A DNA stretch of 64,000 nt from Pseudomonadota bacterium (GCA_018261905.1 JAGTRU010000006.1:62001-126000); one strand, 5' to 3'; positions 1 to 9,164 are shown, counted from the first letter of the stretch. Notes: generated from the sequence alone by a model not told the origin. Made by a program: numbers and translations.

Positions 1-48
1 GCGGGCGAAGCGCAGGAGCGGCTGGCCTGCGTTTTTTTTCGCCCGTAA
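1..48 (+). CDS. possible 3' end of an upstream gene (partial)
   Basis: Frame 1 is open from the window edge to a TAA at 46-48, giving about 15 residues (AGEAQERLACVFFRP). It lies on the same strand as folB, so it could be the tail of the preceding gene. The stretch is too short to recognise, and an open frame this short is expected by chance in GC-rich DNA. Confidence 0.25.
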   Translation, partial: AGEAQERLACVFFRP

Positions 49-157
49 ATTTTTGGGTGTCTGGTATTGTTTTGTGCCGAATAGGCAATCAATCTAGAAA
101 CCCTGGCGTCGCGGCGCTTCAAGGACATTTTCTCGCCTGAATCGAAGGGAGCATTCT

Positions 158-541
158 TTGTTGGATAACCATTGGTGTGTTTCCGTTGATGCCACCATTC
201 AGTTACGCACCGGCTGCAATCCGCTGGAAAAACACGGTCCGCAAGCGGTGGTCGTGCATGCCGAGGCCTGGGCGCCGTTGGCGGCGGTTCGCGACCCGCA
301 TGACATCCGGCAGGTGGTCGATTACGAGGTGATTTTCCTGGCCATCCGCAAGCTGGAGCAGAACCCGCATTGCGAATGCCTGGAGTCCAGCATTCTCGAA
401 GTCATGGATGCCATTTTCGCCATTGCCATGGTCAGTTCGGCCTTGGTTTCCATGCACAAGCCGCATGTCTATAACGGGCAGGGCACGCCGGCCATTTCGT
501 TGGCGCTGACCCGTCAGCAATGGGCGGCGAGCCAATCGTGA
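158..541 (+). CDS. folB: dihydroneopterin aldolase (FolB-like)
   Basis: Tetrahydrofolate biosynthesis: converts 7,8-dihydroneopterin to 6-hydroxymethyl-dihydropterin and glycolaldehyde in the cytosol. The 127-residue protein has the FolB/FolX pattern: a DY-V-F---R-LEQ helix after the first strands, the LE-S-LEV-DAIF helix, then the terminal HKP motif whose lysine corresponds to the catalytic lysine of FolB. Size is normal (about 120 residues). The start is TTG, either 158 or 161, six to nine bases after GGGAG at 147-151; there is no in-frame ATG early enough. The reading frame overlaps the next folate gene, folA, which supports the assignment. FolX epimerase is a related alternative. Confidence 0.8.
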   Translation: MLDNHWCVSVDATIQLRTGCNPLEKHGPQAVVVHAEAWAPLAAVRDPHDIRQVVDYEVIFLAIRKLEQNPHCECLESSILEVMDAIFAIAMVSSALVSMHKPHVYNGQGTPAISLALTRQQWAASQS

Positions 542-1077
542 TCGCCGCGATCGGGGCGGTGGCGAGCAACGGCATGCTTGGCCTGGCCGGCTGGCTGCCT
601 TGGGATATCCCCGAAGAGCTGGCTTATTTTGAAGCGACGGTGGCCGGTGCGGCGCTGCTCGTCGGTCGCCTGACCTACGAGTCGATGGCCCAGGTGCCGG
701 AAGATTGCTTCGTCCTCAGTCGGCGGGGCGAGCTGACGCTACGGCCCGGTTCGCATCGCGTCGATTCGGTCGAGCAGGGCTTGGCGGCCGCTCTGGCGAC
801 CGGTAAACCGGTCTTCGTTATCGGTGGCGCCTCGGTTTATGCGGCCGCCTGGCCGTATTGCCAACGCTTTTATCTGACCCGGATCGACATGCCGTTTGCC
901 GGCGACACTGTGTTCCCGGAAAGTATTCCCCTCGCCGACTGGCGGGTGCTCAGCGAAGAGCGCAAACTGCTCGTCGAGCGCCAGAGCGGCTGCCCGGTGG
1001 GTTGTCGGTTTGTCGTCTATGAACAGCAAGCGCCGCGCCATCCCGGCCAGGGCGTTTGCATATTGCCGGCAGCTTGA
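538..1077 (+). CDS. folA: dihydrofolate reductase
   Basis: Reduces dihydrofolate to tetrahydrofolate with NADPH. Family marks: N-terminal IAAIGAVASNGMLG strand, WLPWDIPEELAYF with the substrate-binding acid as Glu (Asp27 in E. coli, Glu in many other DHFRs), the GR-TYESM nucleotide loop, VIGGASVYAAAWP, and the YLTRID----GDTVFP end. I prefer the GTG start at 538, which overlaps the folB stop as GTGA and gives the usual DHFR N-terminus; an ATG at 520 would add six residues inside folB. Length is 179 residues with this start. Translational coupling with folB is likely. Confidence 0.9.
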   Translation: MIAAIGAVASNGMLGLAGWLPWDIPEELAYFEATVAGAALLVGRLTYESMAQVPEDCFVLSRRGELTLRPGSHRVDSVEQGLAAALATGKPVFVIGGASVYAAAWPYCQRFYLTRIDMPFAGDTVFPESIPLADWRVLSEERKLLVERQSGCPVGCRFVVYEQQAPRHPGQGVCILPAA

Positions 1078-1111
1078 GCAGAATCGCCGGCTGCGGACCA
1101 ACGAGATAAAA

Positions 1112-4100
1112 ATGCCCAGCTCAGTGGCTCAGGCGCCAGAAAACTACACGCGGAGCGGTTGCCTGCTATGGCGGGCGCTGGTCGTGCTCGGTATTGGCGG
1201 GTTCCTGCTGCTCGGTTATATCGTCTGGTCGGCGTACCGGGAGACGCGTGCCGAGGCCGAACTGACGGTGAGCAATTGCGCCGAACTGATCGAGGCCCGT
1301 TTCGATGCGGCCCTGCGCCGTCTCGATGCCGATTTGCTGCAATTGGCCGAGCGGGTACCCGACGCTTTGCTCGATCGTCCGGCCTCCCCCGCCGCCTACC
1401 TGGCATTGCAGCGCGACCTCGAACACTATCGCCTGGGCTTCCCGGAAGTCGGCAGTTTCCGCGTCAGCGACAGCCGGGGAAATTTGCTCAATGTAACGCC
1501 GGCGGTGAATATTGCCGATCGTCCGTACTTCGCTGTGCTGCGCGATCAGGCCGGGGCCGGGATGGTTTTTTCCGATCCGCTGATCTCGCGGCTGGACGGC
1601 AATCCGACGATCGTCGCGGCGCGTGCCATGCGCACGCCGGGCGGGGCGTTTCGCGGTGTGGTGCTGGTGCACCTGCAGTTGCAGCACTTTACCCTGCTAT
1701 TCGATACCTTGAAGCTGGGAAGCGGCGGGGCGCTGGAAGTTCGGCGCGCCGACAGCCATCGGCTGGTCTTGCATGTGCCGGCGCTCGGTGGGGACCGTGA
1801 AAGGGTTTTGCCGCCGTTGCCGGAGCCAGTGGCCAGTGGTGCGGCGGGTCGCGCGCCGGGCTTGCTGAGCTTTGCTTCGCCGATTGACGGTGTCCCCCGT
1901 ATTTATGCCCACCGCGCCCTTGAGCATTACCCGTTTTACATTCTGGCCGGGTTGGCTGAGGCGGATCTGCGCAGCACCTGGAGTCGGCGCGTGGCGGCGC
2001 CGCTCGGGCTCGGACTTTTGTTGTTTTCCGGTCTGGGCATCGTGCTCTTTCGTCTATTCCTGGTCCAGGGACGGGAGTCGGCGGCGCTGCGGGAGTTGCG
2101 GCGCAACAAGGAACAATTGAAGGCCGCCCAGCGTATCGCCCAACTGGGCAGTTGGGAGATGGCGGTGGATAGTCGCCGTATCCTGGGGTCCGATGAATTG
2201 CTCGAAATTTTCGAGATCGATCCGGCGAAAAAGGATCTTTGTTTCGACGATTTCCTGGCCGTGGTCCATCCCGACGATCGGGCCCAAGTTGACCGGGTGC
2301 TCGGCGATGCCATCCGCCTGCGCCAGCGTTTTCAGCACCAGCACCGCTTGCTGTTGCCGGATGGCCGGATCAAGCAGGTGATGGAGAATGGCGAACTGGT
2401 TTGTGGCGAAGACGGTAGACCGCTCAGCATGCTCGGGGCGACGCAGGATATCAGCAGCCAGCACCAGATGGAATCGCGCCTGCAGTTGCTGGCCAGCGCC
2501 TTTCATTACAGCGGCGAGGCGATCCTGATCAGTGACAGCGCCAACAATATCGTCACGGTAAATCCGGCCTTCACCACTCTGACCGGCTACAGTGAGGCCG
2601 AGGCGATCGGGCGCAATCCGCGTTTCCTGTCTTCCGGGCGCACCACCCTGGCCGAGTATCGAGAGATGTGGAAAGCCGTTCTCGAGAAGGGCTTGTGGCA
2701 GGGGGAGATGTGGGATCGCCGCAAGGATGGCGGGACCTACCCGAAATGGGTGTCGATATCGGTGATGCGGGATCAGGCTGGGGCGATCAGCCATTACCTC
2801 GCCCATTTCACCGATATCTCGTCCGAGCGGGCGGCCGAGGCCCAGTTGCAGCACATGGCGCATCACGACGTGCTGACCGGCTTGCTCAATCGCCTCAGTC
2901 TGAAAGGGCGGCTCGATCAGGCCCTGGCCGTGGCGCGCCGGGAAGGGGGGCAGGTCGCCCTGTTGTTCATCGATCTCGATCGATTCAAGGTCATCAACGA
3001 CACCCTCGGCCACCACATCGGCGACAAGTTGCTGATCGAAGTGGCGGCGCGACTGCGCGACAGCGTGCGTGACAGCGATGTCGTGGCGCGGCTGGGCGGC
3101 GACGAATTCGTCATCATGCTGAGCGGCATGGAAAGCTCGGCGTCGGCCGCGGTGATTGCCGAAAAGCTCGTGCGCAATATCGGCGATGCTTACCAGATCG
3201 AGGGGTACGACCTGTACACGACGCCCAGCATCGGCATCGCCATTTTCCCGAGCGATGGTGCGGATGGCGATGCGTTGATGAAAAATGCCGATGCCGCGAT
3301 GTACCATGCCAAGGCGGCCGGTCGCAATAATTTCCAGTTTTTCGATGCGCGCATGAACGATGCCGCCCTGGAGCGTCTGAAAATCGAGCACAGCCTGCGC
3401 CAGGCGCTGGCCCGCGAGGAATTCTGCGTGCACTATCAACCGATTATCGATTTGCCGAGCGGGCGGGTGAGCGGGGTCGAAGCGCTGGTCCGCTGGCAGC
3501 ATCCGGAAATGGGCATGGTGCCGCCGGCCAGTTTTATCGGCATCGCCGAAGAAACCGGACTCATCCAGCCGATCGGTGAATGGGTTTTCTGGACGGCCTG
3601 CCGGCAACTCGCCGAATTCAATGCGGCCGGCGTGGGCGGCCTGAAAATGGCCATCAATATCTCGGCCCTGCAATTGCGCAACGGCAATCTGCCCATTCTC
3701 GCCAAGGGCGCCATTGAAGTTTTCAGCCTCGAACCGGCGACCCTGATTTTCGAAATCACCGAATCGGTTGCCATGCAGCAACCGGCGGAAACCGTCCGTA
3801 TCCTCAATCAACTGCACGACATGGGCGTGAGTCTGGCGATCGACGATTTCGGTACCGGCTACTCGTCGCTCAGCTATCTCCGGATGTTTCCGATCAATCA
3901 CCTGAAACTGGATCGTTCCTTCGTCCAGGAAATCGGCCAGGGGCCGGATAGTTCGGTGATTTGCGATGCCACCATCGGCCTGGCCCATAACCTCGGCCTG
4001 AAACTGGTGGCGGAAGGTGTCGAGACGCAGGAACAGTACGACTATTTGCGGCAAAAGGGCTGCGATCTGATCCAGGGCTACCTGTTCAGTCGGCCGCTGC

Positions 4101-4141
4101 CGCCGGAAGACGTGCTCGAATTCATCCGTCGGTGCCCCTGA
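1112..4141 (+). CDS. membrane-anchored PAS-PAS-GGDEF-EAL c-di-GMP enzyme
   Basis: A 1009-residue inner-membrane signalling protein for cyclic di-GMP turnover. Order: short cytoplasmic tail; TM helix about 19-41; periplasmic sensory region about 45-290 of double-Cache type (RPYF---RD----G--FSDP---R--G-PTIV-AR); TM helix about 294-317; PAS 1 about 340-450; PAS 2 about 459-570; GGDEF domain with GGDEF at 662-666; EAL domain with EAL at 790-792. The EAL domain keeps the catalytic set (EAL, NISALQL, FEITES, DDFGTGYSS, LKLDRSF, EGVET), so phosphodiesterase activity is expected; the GGDEF motif is also intact. ATG 1112 was chosen because it places the first TM helix near the N-terminus and follows folA by 34 nt. 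The frame stays open upstream through folA, but that part is a shadow. Confidence 0.9.
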   Translation: MPSSVAQAPENYTRSGCLLWRALVVLGIGGFLLLGYIVWSAYRETRAEAELTVSNCAELIEARFDAALRRLDADLLQLAERVPDALLDRPASPAAYLALQRDLEHYRLGFPEVGSFRVSDSRGNLLNVTPAVNIADRPYFAVLRDQAGAGMVFSDPLISRLDGNPTIVAARAMRTPGGAFRGVVLVHLQLQHFTLLFDTLKLGSGGALEVRRADSHRLVLHVPALGGDRERVLPPLPEPVASGAAGRAPGLLSFASPIDGVPRIYAHRALEHYPFYILAGLAEADLRSTWSRRVAAPLGLGLLLFSGLGIVLFRLFLVQGRESAALRELRRNKEQLKAAQRIAQLGSWEMAVDSRRILGSDELLEIFEIDPAKKDLCFDDFLAVVHPDDRAQVDRVLGDAIRLRQRFQHQHRLLLPDGRIKQVMENGELVCGEDGRPLSMLGATQDISSQHQMESRLQLLASAFHYSGEAILISDSANNIVTVNPAFTTLTGYSEAEAIGRNPRFLSSGRTTLAEYREMWKAVLEKGLWQGEMWDRRKDGGTYPKWVSISVMRDQAGAISHYLAHFTDISSERAAEAQLQHMAHHDVLTGLLNRLSLKGRLDQALAVARREGGQVALLFIDLDRFKVINDTLGHHIGDKLLIEVAARLRDSVRDSDVVARLGGDEFVIMLSGMESSASAAVIAEKLVRNIGDAYQIEGYDLYTTPSIGIAIFPSDGADGDALMKNADAAMYHAKAAGRNNFQFFDARMNDAALERLKIEHSLRQALAREEFCVHYQPIIDLPSGRVSGVEALVRWQHPEMGMVPPASFIGIAEETGLIQPIGEWVFWTACRQLAEFNAAGVGGLKMAINISALQLRNGNLPILAKGAIEVFSLEPATLIFEITESVAMQQPAETVRILNQLHDMGVSLAIDDFGTGYSSLSYLRMFPINHLKLDRSFVQEIGQGPDSSVICDATIGLAHNLGLKLVAEGVETQEQYDYLRQKGCDLIQGYLFSRPLPPEDVLEFIRRCP

Positions 4142-4339
4142 GCGAAATCGTCCAAGCCTTCCCCGTGCCGGCCAGATTGCCACAGCTCAAGACCTTGCCG
4201 ACATTCCGGCTTGGCCGGCCGCCTATCAAAACTGGCTGGACCGAAGCCGGCGCGGCGCTTCACGTCGGCTTGTTTGCTCCTCTGTTTGGCCAGGTAATTC
4301 AGAAATAGTCCGAATAACGCGGTTGGCATTTTTGTCGCG

Positions 4340-4348
4340 TGCTATAAT
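4340..4348 (+). promoter_or_regulatory. extended -10 promoter
   Basis: TGCTATAAT is a perfect extended -10 (TGnTATAAT). A TTGGCA at 4323-4328 is only 14 bases upstream, so the promoter probably relies on the extended -10. It would transcribe the response-regulator GGDEF-EAL gene with a leader of about 270 nt. Confidence 0.55.
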
Positions 4349-4432
4349 ATGCGTTTGTCGTATTTTCGGCGCTGCTTGCAGCCAAGCTCTCGTTCATTGT
4401 AGCTGTCCGCTAGGGCGCCTTATTTCGGGATT

Positions 4433-4452
4433 ATTCATTTGTTCGTTTTATT
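4433..4452 (+). promoter_or_regulatory. candidate PsrA-like operator before the REC-GGDEF-EAL gene
   Basis: The 20-mer matches the operator at 29367-29386 at 17 of 20 positions, including an unbroken GTTCGTTTTATT and the leading ATTCA. A -10-like GATTAT (4429-4434) overlaps its left end in the same register in which TATAAT overlaps the 29367 operator. The left AAAC half-site is replaced by TTT, so binding may be weaker or the match partly fortuitous. Confidence 0.4.
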
Positions 4453-4624
4453 CTTGTATTTCTGGCAGTTCCTCGCCGGCTTGATGAGGGAAATGCCGAG
4501 CGGCGGTTTTTCGCCATCGATCCAATCGCTGCCCGACGGCTTCCGGCCGCGCTTTGCCTTTGGCCGCCGGGCTGTGGCAGGCGGGCTTCGCTGCGCCGTT
4601 GTTGATACTTAGTCGACAACTTCC

Positions 4625-6706
4625 TTGTCTACTCAAAATTTCCAATTCCTTGCCCGATCACGCATTCTGATCGTCGAAAGCGACCGGCGGGTCGGGCTGG
4701 ACGTACGGGAAATGCTCCGCCCCTACGTTGCCGAAATATTCATGGCGCACAGCGTGGAGGAGGGTTTGGCGATCTGGCGTAAGCAACAGCCGGACGTCAC
4801 GCTGACCGAAATCGAAACCACGGAAGTCGACGGCCTGGCCATGAGCCGGCTGATCAAGGCCGATGACCCCGATGCCGCGATCATCGTCATCTCTTCCTCC
4901 ACGGCTTCCGAACATCTGCGTCTGGCCATCGACGTCGGCGTCGATGGCTACATTTTCAAGCCGGTTGATTCCGTTTTGCTGCTCGATCTGATCGCCCGCG
5001 CTCTACGTGACCGTAAACGCGTACTCGACCTGAAAATGGGGCACATGGTCTTCGCGGTGGCGAACGAGGGGATTTTGGTCACTGACGAGGTGTCGCGCAT
5101 TGTCGCGGTCAATCCGGCATTTTCCGAAATTACCGGTTACCGTCCCGACGAAGTGATTGGCCAAAAGACCAAGCTGCTCTCCGCCGGTCAGCATCCGCCA
5201 GAGTTTTACCGCGCCATGTGGGATGCGCTGAACAGCCATGGTCGCTGGTCGGGTGAAATCATCAATCGGCGTAAGGACGGCGTCGTTTTCTCCGAATGGT
5301 TGTCGATTGCCGCGGTCGATGGCGAGTTTCAGCGGGGTCGGCGCTACGTTGGGCTGATTTCGGACATCTCCGACCGCAAGAAGGAAGAAGAATACATTCG
5401 TCGTCTGGCCCATTTCGATAGCCTGACCGGCCTGCCGAACCGGGTTTTGTTCAATGATCGACTGCAGCGTGCCCTGGTGCGCGCCAAGCGCTACCGTCAG
5501 AGTCTGGCAGTCCTTTACGTCGATCTCGACCATTTCAAGGAAATCAACGATACCTACGGCCATGCCGCCGGCGATGAGGCGCTCAAGATCGTTGCCGCCC
5601 GCCTGCTGTCTACGCTGCGCCAGAACGACACGGTCAGCCGTCGCGGCGGCGACGAGTTCGTGGTCATCGTCGAACTGACCGAGCATCCGGAAGGGATCGG
5701 CAATGTCTGCAACAAGCTGCTTACCGAGCTCCGACAGCCGTTTCGGCTGGCCGGCCAATGGCTCGAGTTGGGGGCCAGTATCGGGGTCGCCAACTTTCCG
5801 GGCGATGCCAGCGAGCCGGAAGCCCTGCTGGCCGCTGCCGATGCTGCACTTTATGAAGCAAAAACGGCGGGGCGCGGCGTTTTTCGCTTTTTTGAGGCGG
5901 AAGCCCAGAAAACGGCTTGTACGCGTCTCGAGATGGAGCGGGAATTGCGCGCTGGCCTGAAGAATTGGCGCTACCAGGTGCACTATCTTCCCGAGATTTC
6001 ATTGGTCACCGGCGGCTTGGAAAATGTCGAGGCCTTGCTCCGTTTTCACCACCCGGAATTCGGTTTGCTCGAAGCCGGGCGTTTCCTCGAAATCGCCGAA
6101 GAAATCGGCATCATGCCGGAGCTCGGGCAAAAAGCCCTGGCCGAAGCGGTCGGCGAAATCCTGGCGCTGAGTGAAAACTATGCCGATCTCGGCCTGGTGA
6201 TCGATCTTTCCGCCCGCCAGCTCTGCGCCCCGGATGCGGTCTCCCATCTACTCGACACCCTGGTCCGGGCCGGCATGCCGACCCAGCGTATTACCTTCGA
6301 ATGCTCGGAAAATGCGCTGAGCGGCAACGAGGCGGCGATGCAGACCCTTTTCGGCCTGGCCTCGTCCGGTTGCAAGTTTACCCTGGACGATTTCGGTGCC
6401 GGATTCTGTTCCTTCAGTCTCATCAGCCAGTTGCCGATGACGTCGATCAAGATCGATCGCTCCTTTACCCGGGAGATCGATTCCAATCCGCAAATTCGCC
6501 AACTTGTGGCCGCCCTCATCGCCTTCGGCAAGCGTCTCGGGATGCGCACCGTCGCCGAAGGCGTTGAAACTGAGAGGCAGATCGAGTTCCTCCGCCAATC
6601 CCGCTGCGATACCGCCCAGGGCTACGTTTTCGGGCGGCCGATGAATAGCCAACAATTGCGTCAGTTCATCGTCCAAGAAAACTGGCGTCCCATGCTTTGT
6701 TGCTGA
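4625..6706 (+). CDS. response regulator-like REC-PAS-GGDEF-EAL protein with degenerate receiver
   Basis: A 693-residue soluble c-di-GMP protein. Receiver domain about 12-128: the acidic pair is ESD (18-20) and the conserved lysine K112 (FKPV) is present, but the phospho-acceptor position in DVTLTEIETTEVDG is Glu62 instead of Asp, so ordinary phosphorylation is not expected. PAS about 135-250, GGDEF at 341-345 (intact), EAL at 469-471. In the EAL domain the metal-binding Asn of the N-x-S motif is Asp527 (IDLSARQL), while FECSEN, DDFGAGF, IKIDRSF and EGVET are kept; phosphodiesterase activity is uncertain. Start is TTG 4625: a TAG at 4610-4612 closes the frame and there is no better start before the receiver. 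No clear ribosome site is visible. Confidence 0.85.
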   Translation: MSTQNFQFLARSRILIVESDRRVGLDVREMLRPYVAEIFMAHSVEEGLAIWRKQQPDVTLTEIETTEVDGLAMSRLIKADDPDAAIIVISSSTASEHLRLAIDVGVDGYIFKPVDSVLLLDLIARALRDRKRVLDLKMGHMVFAVANEGILVTDEVSRIVAVNPAFSEITGYRPDEVIGQKTKLLSAGQHPPEFYRAMWDALNSHGRWSGEIINRRKDGVVFSEWLSIAAVDGEFQRGRRYVGLISDISDRKKEEEYIRRLAHFDSLTGLPNRVLFNDRLQRALVRAKRYRQSLAVLYVDLDHFKEINDTYGHAAGDEALKIVAARLLSTLRQNDTVSRRGGDEFVVIVELTEHPEGIGNVCNKLLTELRQPFRLAGQWLELGASIGVANFPGDASEPEALLAAADAALYEAKTAGRGVFRFFEAEAQKTACTRLEMERELRAGLKNWRYQVHYLPEISLVTGGLENVEALLRFHHPEFGLLEAGRFLEIAEEIGIMPELGQKALAEAVGEILALSENYADLGLVIDLSARQLCAPDAVSHLLDTLVRAGMPTQRITFECSENALSGNEAAMQTLFGLASSGCKFTLDDFGAGFCSFSLISQLPMTSIKIDRSFTREIDSNPQIRQLVAALIAFGKRLGMRTVAEGVETERQIEFLRQSRCDTAQGYVFGRPMNSQQLRQFIVQENWRPMLCC

Positions 6707-6780
6707 CCGGCACGGCATGGGCTTGCCGCACCGGGCGACCCGTCGATGGGGCGAAATTATTGCCGGCGGCAAAGTGATTT

Positions 6781-6840
6781 TGAAGCAATCTTGGCGAATG
6801 TGAGAAAATCGGCACGGCATTCTTCAAACCGATTGCTTCA
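6781..6840. promoter_or_regulatory. 10-bp inverted repeat around a probable fcl promoter
   Basis: TGAAGCAATC (6781-6790) and GATTGCTTCA (6831-6840) are perfect inverted repeats 40 bases apart. Between them lies a weak promoter-like pair (TTGAAG 6780-6785, GAAAAT 6804-6809, spacing 18). The pair could be two operator half-sites or a long-loop hairpin in the leader of fcl-gmd-manC. Confidence 0.35.
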
Positions 6841-6878
6841 CTAAAGCGTCACAGCAAGGTCACCGGGAAAAATTCTGC

Positions 6879-7955
6879 ATGCAGTCGTCAAAAATCTACG
6901 TCGCCGGCCATCGCGGCATGGTTGGCGCCGCCATCGTCCGTCAGCTCCAGGGACGCGGCGATTGTTCAATCCTTACCCGTACGCACGGCGAGCTCGATCT
7001 GACCAACCAGGCGGCGGTAAATGCCTTTTTTGCCGCCGAAAAACCCGATCAGGTTTATCTGGCGGCCGCCCGGGTGGGCGGCATCCACGCCAACAATACT
7101 TACCCGGCGCAGTTCATCTACGAAAACCTGATGATCGAGGCCAACATCATTCATGCTGCCCATAGCCATGGCGTGCAAAAGCTGTTGTTCCTCGGATCGA
7201 GCTGCATCTACCCCAAGTCGGTGCCGCAGCCGATGGCCGAAGACGCCTTGCTGACCGGGACGCTGGAAGCGACCAACGAGCCCTACGCCATTGCCAAGAT
7301 TGCCGGCATCAAACTTTGCGAAAGCTATAACCGTCAGTACGGTCGCGATTACCGCAGCGTCATGCCGACCAATCTCTACGGTCCCGGCGACAACTATCAT
7401 CTGGCCAACAGCCATGTGCTGCCGGCCATGATCCGCAAGTTCCACCTGGCCAAGCTGGCGTCCCAAGGCGATATTGCCGGAATAGTCGCCGACGAGCACT
7501 GTCATGGCGAGATCCCGTCCGACATCAAGACCATGATCGGCCTCGACGGCGCGGCGCCGATCACTCTCGGCAGCCCGCTGGCCCGTCCCAAGGCCCTCAC
7601 CCTGTGGGGCACCGGTACCCCGTACCGCGAATTCCTTTACGTTGACGACATGGCCGCTGCCAGCGTTTTCGTCCAGGAACTCGCGCCGGCGACCTACGCC
7701 GCCGTCACCCGGCCCATGCTCAGCCATATCAATGTCGGTTACGGCAGCGACCTGACCATTCGCCAGGCCGCCCGGACCGTTGCCGACGTGGTGGGCTATA
7801 CCGGCGCTATTGAATTCGACAGCAGCAAGCCGGACGGTACGCCGAAAAAACTGATGGATAGTCGCCGCCTGGAAAAACTCGGTTGGAAAGCCGCGATCGA
7901 CCTCGAGCAAGGGCTGAAGAAAGCCTATGCCGCCTATTTGCTCGGGGCTACTTGA
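6879..7955 (+). CDS. fcl: GDP-L-fucose synthase
   Basis: NADPH-dependent 3,5-epimerase/4-reductase that turns GDP-4-keto-6-deoxy-mannose into GDP-L-fucose for surface polysaccharide. It is an extended SDR: GHRGMVG nucleotide loop at 10-16, catalytic Ser107/108, Tyr136 and Lys140 in the same positions as E. coli Fcl (S107, Y136, K140), and [17 protein letters not shown]. At 358 residues it exceeds E. coli Fcl (321); the extra length is mostly an insertion between MIRKFHLAK and LTLWGTG. First gene of a probable fcl-gmd-manC set, supplying the last step of the pathway whose earlier steps follow. Confidence 0.93.
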   Translation: MQSSKIYVAGHRGMVGAAIVRQLQGRGDCSILTRTHGELDLTNQAAVNAFFAAEKPDQVYLAAARVGGIHANNTYPAQFIYENLMIEANIIHAAHSHGVQKLLFLGSSCIYPKSVPQPMAEDALLTGTLEATNEPYAIAKIAGIKLCESYNRQYGRDYRSVMPTNLYGPGDNYHLANSHVLPAMIRKFHLAKLASQGDIAGIVADEHCHGEIPSDIKTMIGLDGAAPITLGSPLARPKALTLWGTGTPYREFLYVDDMAAASVFVQELAPATYAAVTRPMLSHINVGYGSDLTIRQAARTVADVVGYTGAIEFDSSKPDGTPKKLMDSRRLEKLGWKAAIDLEQGLKKAYAAYLLGAT

Positions 7956-8036
7956 CTGCTCAGGCCACCGGCGCCATCGCCGTTATGGTGACCACCCGGC
8001 AAATAATCGTGAAATTGCATGTAAAGGAAAACAACA

Positions 8037-9164
8037 ATGACCGTTGAAACCAAGAAGGTTGCCCTGATTACCGGCGTCACTGGCCAGGACGGCTCCTACC
8101 TCGCCGAATTCCTGCTCAACAAGGGCTACGAAGTGCATGGCATCAAGCGCCGTAGCAGCCTGTTCAACACCGATCGCATCGATCACCTCTATCAGGATCC
8201 GCACGAAACCGGGCGCAAGTTCATCCTGCATCACGGTGACCTGACCGACTCGACCAGTTTGATTCGCATCATCCAGTTGGTGCAGCCGGACGAGATCTAC
8301 AATCTGGCCGCCCAGTCCCATGTCGCGGTCAGCTTTGAAGAGCCGGAATACACGGCCAATGCCGACGGGATCGGCGCCTTGCGCATTCTCGAAGCCATCC
8401 GTATTCTCAAACTGGAAAAAAAGACCCGCTTCTACCAGGCCAGCACCAGCGAACTCTACGGTCTGGTGCAGGAAACCCCGCAGAAGGAAACGACGCCTTT
8501 CTACCCGCGCAGTCCGTATGCCGTGGCCAAGCTGTATGCCTACTGGATCACGGTGAATTACCGCGAAGCCTACGGCATCTATGCCTGTAACGGCATCCTG
8601 TTCAATCACGAAAGCCCGGTGCGTGGCGAAACCTTCGTTACCCGCAAAATCACCCGGGCCATTGCCCGAATTGCGCTCGGCCTGCAAGACAGCCTTTATC
8701 TCGGCAACATGAGTGCCTTGCGCGACTGGGGGCACGCCCGCGACTACGTCGAAATGCAGTGGCTGATGCTGCAGCAGCAACAGCCGGAGGATTTCGTCAT
8801 CGCTACCGGCGTGCAATACAGTGTGCGCCAGTTCGTCGAATTTGCGGCCAGCGAACTCGGCATTCAGCTTCGCTTTGAAGGCGAAGGAGAGCAGGAAGTT
8901 GCTATCGTTGAAGCCGTCGCCAACAAGGAAGTCAAAGTCAAGCCGGGTGACGTCATCGTCAAGGTTGACCCGCGCTACTTCCGGCCGACCGAAGTCGAAA
9001 CCCTGCTCGGCGACCCGAGCAAGGCACACGCCAAACTGGGCTGGAAGCCGGTCACCTCGCTGCAGGAACTGGTCAAGGAAATGGTCCAGGCCGACTTCAG
9101 CGCCGCCAAACGCGACGCCCTGATCAAGATGGCCGGTTTCAAGGCCTACGACCATAACGAGTAA
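8037..9164 (+). CDS. gmd: GDP-mannose 4,6-dehydratase
   Basis: Converts GDP-D-mannose to GDP-4-keto-6-deoxy-D-mannose, the substrate of Fcl. Extended SDR of 375 residues, the normal length. Nucleotide-binding [15 protein letters not shown] (12-26), the family hallmark [17 protein letters not shown] (36-52), catalytic Thr137/Glu139 and the YAVAK motif (161-165). A ribosome site AAAGGAAAA precedes ATG 8037. It sits 81 nt after fcl on the same strand. Confidence 0.95.
   Translation: MTVETKKVALITGVTGQDGSYLAEFLLNKGYEVHGIKRRSSLFNTDRIDHLYQDPHETGRKFILHHGDLTDSTSLIRIIQLVQPDEIYNLAAQSHVAVSFEEPEYTANADGIGALRILEAIRILKLEKKTRFYQASTSELYGLVQETPQKETTPFYPRSPYAVAKLYAYWITVNYREAYGIYACNGILFNHESPVRGETFVTRKITRAIARIALGLQDSLYLGNMSALRDWGHARDYVEMQWLMLQQQQPEDFVIATGVQYSVRQFVEFAASELGIQLRFEGEGEQEVAIVEAVANKEVKVKPGDVIVKVDPRYFRPTEVETLLGDPSKAHAKLGWKPVTSLQELVKEMVQADFSAAKRDALIKMAGFKAYDHNE

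Larger units (their letters stand above)
4142..4624. other. intergenic region between two c-di-GMP genes
   Basis: This 483-base stretch shows no convincing gene on either strand; the short open frames lack ribosome sites and recognisable sequence. It holds an extended -10 promoter (4340-4348) and a candidate fatty-acid regulator operator with a -10-like hexamer (4429-4452). The long leader (about 170-280 nt) before the 4625 gene may carry further control, but I see no recognisable riboswitch. Confidence 0.6.

Noticed and set aside
1..45. CGGGCGAA (2-9) and TTCGCCCG (38-45) with a T-run, as a terminator of an upstream gene
   Set aside because: The T-run is inside the putative loop side rather than after the stem, and the 28-base loop makes an intrinsic terminator unlikely.
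4431..4645. Short minus-strand frames of about 62-65 codons upstream of the REC-GGDEF-EAL gene
   Set aside because: No ribosome site, no recognisable sequence, and low-complexity Arg/Ala content.
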